Below the pieces are notes generated by a model, which worked only from the letters and a program-made list of their open reading frames with translations, did not search any database and was not told the origin of the DNA. From CAKAHY01 sp041848045 (lineage in GTDB: Bacteria; Bacillota; Clostridia; Lachnospirales; Lachnospiraceae): a stretch of DNA of 49,252 nucleotides. The translations under genes and the position numbers were made by a program. The stretch is from NCBI GenBank assembly GCA_041848045.1, contig JBGZHY010000070.1, positions 1 to 49,252 of the forward strand. The letters are read 5' to 3'. This document shows, in pieces, positions 7,011 to 13,713 of the stretch. Numbering within the stretch: the first letter of the stretch is position 1; every line of letters begins with the position of its first letter.

Positions 7011-7847
7011 ATGGGCATGAAAAAAAAGCTGTCAAAGCTCGTGAGAACCTTGGTATACGCTTTGTATACAGCCTTATTTATCAGTCCTTTGCTGATTATG
7101 CTCAATACTTCCCTGCAAAAATATGAAGATATACGCAGGTGGCCGCCTGTGTGGTTTGGCAAAGATTTGCAGTGGGTCAATTATCGGACGGTTTTATTTG
7201 GTGAAAAGAGCATTTTGCCTGCGCTGCAAAACAGCTTACTGGTATCTGCAGGCAGCGCCGGCATTTGCGTCATCATCGGTGTGTTGGCTGCCTATGCGGT
7301 ATCCAGGTACCGCTTTCGGCTGCGCAAGACAATGATGCTGCTGATGATTATGGCGCAGATGTTTTCGGAGGTGATATTGGCGGCGCCCATGTACGTGGTA
7401 TTTAAGCGTCTGGATTTACTGGATACCAAGCTTGCCTTGATGATAGCAGGCTGTGCGGTCTGCCTGCCCATGAGTCTTTGGCTGCTGTATTCTTATTTTT
7501 GTGATATTCCCGAGGAAATGGAAGAAGCGGCGTGGATGGACGGTTGTTCCCGCTTGCAGGGCGTGCGTTACGTATTGGCACCCCTGATGTATCCGGGCAT
7601 TATTACGGCAGGCTTATTTGCCTTTATTCGGGCTTATGGGGATTTGCTGTTTGCCAGAACCTTTATTTTGTCGCCGGAGAACCGTACCTTGGCTTTGGCG
7701 CTGACGGACTATCAGTCGTTGTATAAGACGACCTGGGAAACCCAGATGGCGGCAAGCGTGATATCCATGATACCCACTTTATTGATATTTATATTCATAC
7801 AGAAGTTTTTGGTAAAAGGAATTTTGGGTTCCAGCATTAAGGGATAA
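7011..7847 (+). CDS. ABC sugar transporter permease, MalG/UgpE type (importer 1)
   Basis: A 278-residue permease with an N-terminal membrane anchor and the EAA loop EEMEEAAWMDGCSRL; it ends in a GSSIKG-type tail common in this subfamily. The start at ATG 7011 is chosen because GGAGG (6997-7001) ends 9 bases upstream; an in-frame ATG at 6924 would overlap the previous gene by 86 bases. It begins 1 base after the previous stop. Confidence 0.9.
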   Translation: MGMKKKLSKLVRTLVYALYTALFISPLLIMLNTSLQKYEDIRRWPPVWFGKDLQWVNYRTVLFGEKSILPALQNSLLVSAGSAGICVIIGVLAAYAVSRYRFRLRKTMMLLMIMAQMFSEVILAAPMYVVFKRLDLLDTKLALMIAGCAVCLPMSLWLLYSYFCDIPEEMEEAAWMDGCSRLQGVRYVLAPLMYPGIITAGLFAFIRAYGDLLFARTFILSPENRTLALALTDYQSLYKTTWETQMAASVISMIPTLLIFIFIQKFLVKGILGSSIKG

Positions 7848-7858
7848 GGAAAGGAGAA

Positions 7859-9196
7859 ATGATGAGGAAAAATGTAGGCAGAACACTTGTGTTTACCGCC
7901 GCGGCGCTTTCTTTAGCGGCTTGCGGGGCACAGACACAGTCGCAGAGCGAAACAACGGCACAGGCGCAGACAGAGGTAGCGCAGACAAGCGCTGCAGCGG
8001 CGGAAACGACGGCAGCTCAGACTGCTGCGGAGGGGGAAGCCATTACGGTGATGATACCGGAGTGGGCGGTGCCTTCCGATGCCTTGCTGAAGGAGTTTAC
8101 GGACAGCACGGGTATTACCGTCAGCATTCAGCAGGTGGATTGGGATGCGATTCGTGATAAAATTGCCATTGCCGCTTCCGGCGGTGAGGCCAGTGCCGAT
8201 GTGGTGGAAGTAGACTGGTCCTGGGTAGGAGAGTTTGAAACGGCGGATTGGTTGGAGCCGCTTACGGTGAGCGAAGCGGATTTGGCAGATATGCCGACGA
8301 TTTCTTCTTTTACGGTAGGGGATAAGATTTTGGCGATTCCGTATTCCAACGACTATCGTATCGCTTATTACAATACCAAGCATTTTGAGGAGGCGGGCAT
8401 CTCCGAGGTGCCGGATACTTATGATAAGGTATATGAGTCGGTAAAGGCGATTAAGGCGGCAGGCATTGCAGAGCATCCGTATCCGCTGGTGCTGACGGCG
8501 GAGGAAAAGACCAGCACCGGTTTGATTTGGACGGCATATACGATGAACGGCGTGGTATTCAATCGTGACGATACCCTGAATGAGGATTCCGTGAAGGCGG
8601 CGTTGCAGTTTTACGACAAGCTGATTCAGGAGGAGTTAATTTCTCCGGCGGATAAGACGGCGGACGGCAGCGAAACCTACAGAAGACTGACCGCCGGAAC
8701 GGCAAGCTTTTTAACGGGACCGACCTCCTATGTCAGCACGGTGAATAATCCGGAAAAGAGTCAGGTGGTGGGTGAAGTCAGCCCTATTCTGATGCCGGGC
8801 AAAACCACAGCTGCAGCCCATACCATGGCTTTGCCGGAGGCTCTGGGTATTACCAGGTTTTCCGAGAACAAGGAAGCGGCAAAGAAGTTCATTGATTGGT
8901 ATACTTCTGCCGAAGTACAGGAGAAGCTGAATGCGGAGTTGGGTAATCTTCCGACGAGAAACAGCGTTTTGGAGAAGCTGATTGAGGAGGGCAAGATTGA
9001 GAATGCAGGAGCGATGCTGGAGCAGGCAAAGCTGATTGCTTCCCCGTTCCCGAACGGCGTTCCGGTATATTATAACGAAATGAGCAATGCCATTTACAAT
9101 GCCGTAAATGAAATGGCTTTGGGAAATATCACTGTGGATGAAGCTTTTACACAGATGGACGATAAAATCAAGGAGCTGATTGCGGATAATCAGTAA
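7859..9196 (+). CDS. sugar-type ABC transporter substrate-binding lipoprotein (importer 2)
   Basis: A 445-residue family 1 binding protein. Lipobox LAAC with lipidated C22, then a Gln/Thr/Ala-rich linker (about 23-58). The mature domain differs clearly from the first binding protein, so the two importers probably have different ligands. AAGGAG lies only 2 bases before ATG 7859, so the next codon, ATG 7862, may be the true start. It begins 11 bases after importer 1 and belongs to the same transcript. A strong hairpin follows the stop codon. Confidence 0.9.
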   Translation: MMRKNVGRTLVFTAAALSLAACGAQTQSQSETTAQAQTEVAQTSAAAAETTAAQTAAEGEAITVMIPEWAVPSDALLKEFTDSTGITVSIQQVDWDAIRDKIAIAASGGEASADVVEVDWSWVGEFETADWLEPLTVSEADLADMPTISSFTVGDKILAIPYSNDYRIAYYNTKHFEEAGISEVPDTYDKVYESVKAIKAAGIAEHPYPLVLTAEEKTSTGLIWTAYTMNGVVFNRDDTLNEDSVKAALQFYDKLIQEELISPADKTADGSETYRRLTAGTASFLTGPTSYVSTVNNPEKSQVVGEVSPILMPGKTTAAAHTMALPEALGITRFSENKEAAKKFIDWYTSAEVQEKLNAELGNLPTRNSVLEKLIEEGKIENAGAMLEQAKLIASPFPNGVPVYYNEMSNAIYNAVNEMALGNITVDEAFTQMDDKIKELIADNQ

Positions 9197-9203
9197 GATA
9201 TGC

Positions 9204-9239
9204 AAAATAACGAGTGGAGGGGGCTTCACTCGTTATTTT
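9204..9239 (+). promoter_or_regulatory. 13-bp intercistronic hairpin between binding protein and permeases
   Basis: AAAATAACGAGTG (9204-9216) and CACTCGTTATTTT (9227-9239) are perfect 13-bp complements around a 10-base loop. The hairpin starts 7 bases after the binding-protein stop and ends 24 bases before the next start. Such hairpins act as partial terminators or 3' RNA barriers that raise the level of the binding protein over its permeases. Confidence 0.75.
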
Positions 9240-9263
9240 CAAATAGGATGAAGGGGAAAAGGG

Positions 9264-10130
9264 ATGAGAAAAAACAGACTTGCCTATATGCTTCTGTCGC
9301 CGATGCTGCTCATTATGCTGGTGCTGGTGGCATATCCGATTATAGAAACCTTTACATACAGTTTAAAGCGCTGGAAGTTGACGAAGCCGCAGGATATCCG
9401 CTTTATCGGTCTGCGTAATTACAGCAGTATACTGGGCTCCTCTTCTTTTCGGACGGTGCTGCTCAATACCGCCTATATTCTTGTTGCGGTAGTGCTGTTA
9501 ACCGCTCTGCTTTCCATACTGCTGGCTTTATTTTTGCATATTCAGGTGAGGTTTCAGGGGATTTTGCTGGCGATTGCCATATTGCCCTGGGCTCTGCCGC
9601 CTTTTGTCAATGCCCTGCTGTGGAAATTTGTTTTCTATTCGGGCTACGGATTTTTGAATAAGCTTTTGTTGCGTCTGCAATGGATAGAAAAACCGGTTGA
9701 ATGGCTGAATGGACGCTGGAGTTTATTGAGTGTCGTGGCGGTGGTGGTGTCTTACCGCCTGATTCCTTTTATGACCTTGGTTTGTCTGGCGGGGCGGCAG
9801 TCTGTGCCGGACAGTTTGCTGGAAGCCGCCCGTATAGACGGTGCCGGAGCTTTTACACGCTTTCGCTGCATCGTTGCACCCTTGATGCTTCCCTTTATCG
9901 GCATCGGGGTGACCTCCACCTCCATCAGTGCCATCAATGTTTTTGATGAAATCGTAGCTTTAAACGGCTATTCCAATATAGGGAAAAGTCTTTTGATTGA
10001 AAGCTATCTCACCACTTTCTCGTTTATGGATTTCGGGAAGGGAAGTGCTCTGACTTATATCGTGATGTTCTTGGCGGGGATTTTGGGATTTTTCTATATC
10101 CGGAATTTGAACAGGGAGGTGAAATATTGA
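9264..10130 (+). CDS. ABC sugar transporter permease, MalF/UgpA type (importer 2)
   Basis: A 288-residue multi-spanning membrane protein. The EAA loop reads LEAARIDGAGAFTRF, close to the family consensus. Start ATG 9264 follows AAAAGGG. It lies after the intercistronic hairpin and would work with the permease at 10132 and the lipoprotein at 7859. Confidence 0.9.
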   Translation: MRKNRLAYMLLSPMLLIMLVLVAYPIIETFTYSLKRWKLTKPQDIRFIGLRNYSSILGSSSFRTVLLNTAYILVAVVLLTALLSILLALFLHIQVRFQGILLAIAILPWALPPFVNALLWKFVFYSGYGFLNKLLLRLQWIEKPVEWLNGRWSLLSVVAVVVSYRLIPFMTLVCLAGRQSVPDSLLEAARIDGAGAFTRFRCIVAPLMLPFIGIGVTSTSISAINVFDEIVALNGYSNIGKSLLIESYLTTFSFMDFGKGSALTYIVMFLAGILGFFYIRNLNREVKY

Positions 10131-10131
10131 G

Positions 10132-10971
10132 ATGAAAATGGTAAAAAAAATACTATATGTATTCGCCCTGTTGCTGTTTTTGATTTTTTTTACGGGACCT
10201 TTTATATGGACCTTTATCATTTCCATTACGCCGGACGCCCAGATGCTGGAAGAATCCTTGCGTTTTTTGCCGGACAGCTATAACTGGAAAAATTACCTCA
10301 TTTTATTGGACCTGTATTCCAGACAGGGCTCTTTGCTGTTTGGCGGAATGAAAAATGCGGTGGCGGCAAGTCTTCTGACCATTTTGTTCTGCCTGCCGGT
10401 ATCCGCCTTTTCCGCTTATGCCCTTTCGAGGATGCGGTTTCCGGGTAAGGCTGTGATAAAAAACGGTTTGCTGATTACCATGGCGATTCCCGTGATGGCA
10501 ACGATTATACCATTATATAAAATGTTTATGCAGTGGAGGCTGTTGAACAATATGTACGCCTTGAGTCTGGTGTATGTCAGCGCCTATTTGCCGGTGATTA
10601 CCTGGCTTTTGTCGAATTATTTCAGCAGTATTCCGGCGGATCTTGACGAGGCGGCTCTGGTGGACGGCTGTACCGGTATGGGAGTGTTTTGGCAGGTGAT
10701 TTTGCCCCTTTCCTATCCGATTCTGGTTTCCGCGCTGCTTATTATTTTCTTAAGCACCTGGAGCCAGTTCCAAATACCCTTAATTCTGGCATCCAATATT
10801 GAAACCAAGCCGATTGCCATTGTCACTTCGGAGTTTGTAACAAAGGACAGCGTACATTACGGACTGACGGCGGCGGCGGGGGTACTGGCGATTATTCCGC
10901 CCGCCTTTCTGGCTCTTGTGTTCAGGCGTTTTCTGGTGTCCGGTATGATGAAAGGTTCGGTGAAAGGTTGA
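10132..10971 (+). CDS. ABC sugar transporter permease, MalG/UgpE type (importer 2)
   Basis: A 279-residue permease with EAA loop DEAALVDGCTGMGVFWQV and the typical C-terminal GMMKGSVKG. GGAGGTG lies about 10 bases before ATG 10132, inside the end of the previous gene. Its stop codon overlaps the start of the next gene (TGATG), so the following gene is translationally coupled to transport. Confidence 0.9.
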   Translation: MKMVKKILYVFALLLFLIFFTGPFIWTFIISITPDAQMLEESLRFLPDSYNWKNYLILLDLYSRQGSLLFGGMKNAVAASLLTILFCLPVSAFSAYALSRMRFPGKAVIKNGLLITMAIPVMATIIPLYKMFMQWRLLNNMYALSLVYVSAYLPVITWLLSNYFSSIPADLDEAALVDGCTGMGVFWQVILPLSYPILVSALLIIFLSTWSQFQIPLILASNIETKPIAIVTSEFVTKDSVHYGLTAAAGVLAIIPPAFLALVFRRFLVSGMMKGSVKG

Positions 10972-11792
10972 TGAAGCTTAAATCTACATTTTTGGAAGCC
11001 TTGCATTTTGGCGAGGAAGTTCGGGCGTTTTTGCGGAAGGAGCAAATAGAGGAAGCGGAGTACGCTGTATGGCGGAGCGCCTTTGATGAGCAGGAGGAAA
11101 GATTTTTGCAGCTGCTGGAAGAAAAAGCGGATAAGGAGGCTTTTGCGCTGGAGCTGTATCTGCGTCTGGCGCAGGAAATGTATCCCTCTTTGCGGGAGGC
11201 ATTGGCTCTGCGAAAAGAAAAGGGACTGCAAAGCGCCAAGCATCGGCACAGACGCAGGATTTTGGAGCTCTTTGTACCGGAGGAGGCCGCTTATGATACC
11301 TTGTCCGATATACGAATTTGGCAGGAGCATTACCAAAGAAAGAGCCGAAAAACGGGGCTGATCGAATACGGCTGGCTCCTGGGCAGCTTAAAGGGCAGGA
11401 TATACCGGTTGGGGCGTTTGCAGTTTGAAGAGGATGTGCAAAAAAGGATGCTGCATATTCATATTCCGGAGGGGGAGCGCCTGAACAAGGAGGCCTGTGA
11501 AGCCGCTTTTGCACTGGCGGGAGCGCTTTTTCCGGAATATGCGGAGGCGGACTGTCTTTCATGGCTTTTAAGTCCGCATATTCTGGAGCTTTTGCCGGAA
11601 AAGAGCGGTATTCGGGATTTTCAGCGCTTGTTTACCGTTCGGGAGATTCGCTACGATTTTGCCCAGGCAAGTCAACGAGTTTTGGAAAGCGGACAGAGAG
11701 GAGATAAGGAGAGCAGCCTGCAAAAAAAGCTGCGGGAGTATCTTCGCGCACATCCGGATCCCGCTTTGGGCTACGGCGTCATAAAATTGTAA
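10971..11792 (+). CDS. NAT_N/GNAT_C-like acyltransferase-domain protein, function unknown
   Basis: A 273-residue soluble protein. It resembles the two-part family with an N-acyltransferase N-terminal domain (NAT_N) and a GNAT-like C-terminal domain (GNAT_C, formerly DUF5596): an Arg/Glu-rich helical first half, then LGRLQFE, HIHIPEG and the SWLLSP...LLPEKSGI...FQ segment. The family has GNAT topology, but no activity is known to me. The start is ATG 10971, overlapping the permease stop by one base. Position at the end of a double importer operon suggests modification of, or a response to, an imported sugar. Confidence 0.65.
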   Translation: MKLKSTFLEALHFGEEVRAFLRKEQIEEAEYAVWRSAFDEQEERFLQLLEEKADKEAFALELYLRLAQEMYPSLREALALRKEKGLQSAKHRHRRRILELFVPEEAAYDTLSDIRIWQEHYQRKSRKTGLIEYGWLLGSLKGRIYRLGRLQFEEDVQKRMLHIHIPEGERLNKEACEAAFALAGALFPEYAEADCLSWLLSPHILELLPEKSGIRDFQRLFTVREIRYDFAQASQRVLESGQRGDKESSLQKKLREYLRAHPDPALGYGVIKL

Positions 11793-11822
11793 GGCCTTGT
11801 TCAAAAAGAGGATGTAAATTGG

Positions 11823-11831
11823 TGTTATAAT
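11823..11831 (+). promoter_or_regulatory. extended -10 promoter of the AIM24-family gene
   Basis: TGT followed by TATAAT (11826-11831), 27 bases before ATG 11859. TTGTTC lies upstream but 23 bases away, too far for a usual -35. Confidence 0.6.
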
Positions 11832-11858
11832 GCTGTAGATACGAACAAGGAGGGAGAT

Positions 11859-12611
11859 ATGATACGGTACAACAATTTATACAACAATAAAAATATGCTG
11901 TTGATTGAGGAAAAGCAGGGAGTCAAGGTTTTTGAGCATCAGCGGGATTTGAGCGTCAATGCCGCCACTGCCTTAAGCGCTTACTATGCCGCCGAGATGA
12001 ATGTGAGAAAGCGGCAGGTGCTGATTGAATTAAATGACAATGCCTTTGCCGTACAGGCGGGCTCCATGCAGTGGACGGCAGGCAGCGTAAGCATGAGTTC
12101 GGGCATTAAAGGGGTAGGAGATTTCTTCGGAAAGGCTCTGGCTGCCAAGGTAAGCAATGAGAGTACGGCGAAACCGGAATACAAGGGAAAGGGACTTCTG
12201 ATGCTGGAGCCGACCTACAGGCATATTTTGCTGGAGGAAGTTTCCGCCTGGGGGGGCATGGTCTTGGACGACGGTTTGTTCCTTGCCTGTGACGCCGGTA
12301 TAAAGCAGCAGATCGTTATGCGCAGCAATCTTTCCTCTGCCGCCTTGGGTAAGGAGGGACTGTTTAACCTGTCCCTGACGGGAAACGGCATTGCCGTGTT
12401 GGAGAGCCCGGTGGCCAGAGATGAACTGATTGAGTTTGTACTGGATAATGATGAAGTAAAGATTGACGGCAATATGGCGATTGCCTGGTCATCCTCCTTG
12501 CAGTTTACCGTGGAGAAATCCTCCAAGAGCCTTCTGGGTTCTGCAGTATCCGGCGAGGGTTTTGTCAATGTGTACAGGGGAAGCGGAAAAATATTGGTGG
12601 CGCTGGTGTAA
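11859..12611 (+). CDS. AIM24 family protein
   Basis: A 250-residue beta-rich soluble protein of the AIM24 family (PF01987), recognised by the run of short Gly-rich strands and the C-terminal GEGFVNVYRGSGKILVAL signature. The fold is a tryptophan-RNA-binding-attenuator-like beta structure; the bacterial role is unknown. AAGGAGGG precedes ATG 11859 closely. It has its own promoter and a terminator whose loop contains the TAA stop codon, so it is monocistronic. Confidence 0.8.
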   Translation: MIRYNNLYNNKNMLLIEEKQGVKVFEHQRDLSVNAATALSAYYAAEMNVRKRQVLIELNDNAFAVQAGSMQWTAGSVSMSSGIKGVGDFFGKALAAKVSNESTAKPEYKGKGLLMLEPTYRHILLEEVSAWGGMVLDDGLFLACDAGIKQQIVMRSNLSSAALGKEGLFNLSLTGNGIAVLESPVARDELIEFVLDNDEVKIDGNMAIAWSSSLQFTVEKSSKSLLGSAVSGEGFVNVYRGSGKILVALV

Positions 12612-12626
12612 ACCGGCGCTTTTTTT
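12600..12626 (+). terminator. intrinsic terminator overlapping the AIM24 stop codon
   Basis: GCGCTGG (12600-12606) pairs with CCGGCGC (12613-12619); seven T follow (12620-12626). The TAA stop (12609-12611) sits in the loop. Confidence 0.85.
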
Positions 12627-12648
12627 GGCCTCTTACATTTCAAAATGA

Positions 12649-12672
12649 GGGTGCCGCAACGCTGCGACACCC
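12649..12672 (-). terminator. terminator of the hpf gene
   Basis: A 10-position stem with one C-A mismatch (12649-12658 with 12663-12672) and loop ACGC lies 40 bases after the hpf stop on the - strand. The - strand continues TCATTTTG, a short T tract. Confidence 0.6.
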
Positions 12673-12712
12673 CCATTCGGTACAAATAATATTATCATAG
12701 AAGAAGAGTGCC

Positions 12713-13246
12713 TTAGAACTCTGCTTCAATCAATCCGTAGGTATTGTTCTTTCTCTTGTAAACAACGGCGGTCTGCTCCGTATCGGCATTTACGAATACG
12801 TAGAAACTGTGCCCCAGCATCTCCATCTGCAGACAAGCCTCCTCCGCTGTCATCGGTTTAATATCAAAACGCTTGAACTTTACAATCTGGATGTTGTCGT
12901 CATAGCCGCTTTCCTCCTCATCGTTGATGAACAAATCGGAGAAAGAGTGTGCGGACTGCTTCTTATCAATCAGCTTATTCTTGTATTTCTTAATCTGCCT
13001 TTCGATAATGTCATTCACCAAATCAATCGCCACATACATGTCGTTGGAACTTTCCTCCGCTCTGATCAGCCGATGCTTGGTGGGAATGGTAACCTCGATT
13101 TTTTGCTCATCCTTTTGCACGCTCAGGGTAATCTTTGCTACGGTGTCATCCTTAAAGTACTTTTCGAGCTTGGATAACTTATCCTTTACAGCCTCTTGTA
13201 ATCCCTCTGTAACTTCAATGTTTTTTCCGATAATCGTATAACGCAT
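12713..13246 (-). CDS. hpf: ribosome hibernation promoting factor, long form
   Basis: A 177-residue long-form Hpf. The N-terminal ~100 residues (MRYTIIGKNIEV onward) are the S30AE domain that binds the 30S decoding site; after an acidic linker, the C-terminal ~55 residues (IVKFKRFDIKPMTAEEACLQME) are the dimerisation domain that joins two 70S ribosomes into 100S particles. The start is ATG 13246, with AAGGAG nine bases upstream; 20 extra N-terminal residues of the longest reading frame are not used because they cover the promoter. Monocistronic with a strong promoter. Confidence 0.95.
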   Translation of the reverse strand: MRYTIIGKNIEVTEGLQEAVKDKLSKLEKYFKDDTVAKITLSVQKDEQKIEVTIPTKHRLIRAEESSNDMYVAIDLVNDIIERQIKKYKNKLIDKKQSAHSFSDLFINDEEESGYDDNIQIVKFKRFDIKPMTAEEACLQMEMLGHSFYVFVNADTEQTAVVYKRKNNTYGLIEAEF

Positions 13247-13277
13247 ATACTTCAGCTCCTTCCTTTTAGATAAAACC

Positions 13278-13306
13278 AGTATAACACAGAAATTAGAAAA
13301 ATTCAA
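13278..13306 (-). promoter_or_regulatory. promoter of hpf
   Basis: On the - strand: -35 TTGAAT (13301-13306), 17-bp spacer, -10 TATACT (13278-13283), with an extended TGT before the -10. It lies 32 bases before the ATG. This fits a housekeeping sigma-A promoter. Confidence 0.8.
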
Positions 13307-13713
13307 TGGAATAATAAATTATACTGATAATTTTAATTCTTTTTAAAGACAAGTTTTATAATTGTAAAAAGGAAAAAAGAGGAGAAAAAGGAGGATTTTT
13401 GGCATTATAAACAAAAAATAGAGAAAATAAAAAAGGGATAAAAGGGGCTAGAAAATGTGGACAAGTCGTCAAAATGTGGACAACTTGGTGGACAAGCATA
13501 AAATAAGGCTGTTTTCATCAAAAATCCGGAAGAAAATTATGGAGAACAGAGGAGAAAAATGTGGATAAATATTTTTAGACAAAAAAATACGGAAAAGTGA
13601 CCAAAATGCTTAGGATATGAATTTTTTGTTAATACTTGGACTTACGATTGCAGTAAGAGTATATAAGTGGTAAAATAACAAATTGATGTTAATAATGGTA
13701 CAGGAGAAAAGGA
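13307..13713. other. 407-bp AT-rich intergenic region between hpf and secA
   Basis: No convincing gene on either strand. The left third is purine-rich on the + strand, with several GGAG-like runs not followed by reading frames. The centre (13456-13568) holds the DnaA-box-like 9-mers listed separately. The right part is AT-rich and must contain the secA promoter, but no clear -35/-10 pair stands out. Confidence 0.7.
13456..13568 (+). promoter_or_regulatory. cluster of four DnaA-box-like 9-mers
   Basis: TGTGGACAA at 13456-13464 and 13475-13483, GGTGGACAA at 13487-13495, and TGTGGATAA at 13560-13568. The last is a perfect consensus DnaA box (complement TTATCCACA); the first two differ by one base and the third by two. 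All point the same way. No dnaA or dnaN gene is nearby, so this is not evidently oriC. Confidence 0.55.

Noticed and set aside
13456..13568. CRISPR-like or minisatellite repeat
   Set aside because: The repeated units are 9-mers with unequal spacing and no constant spacer length; a protein-binding site cluster fits better.
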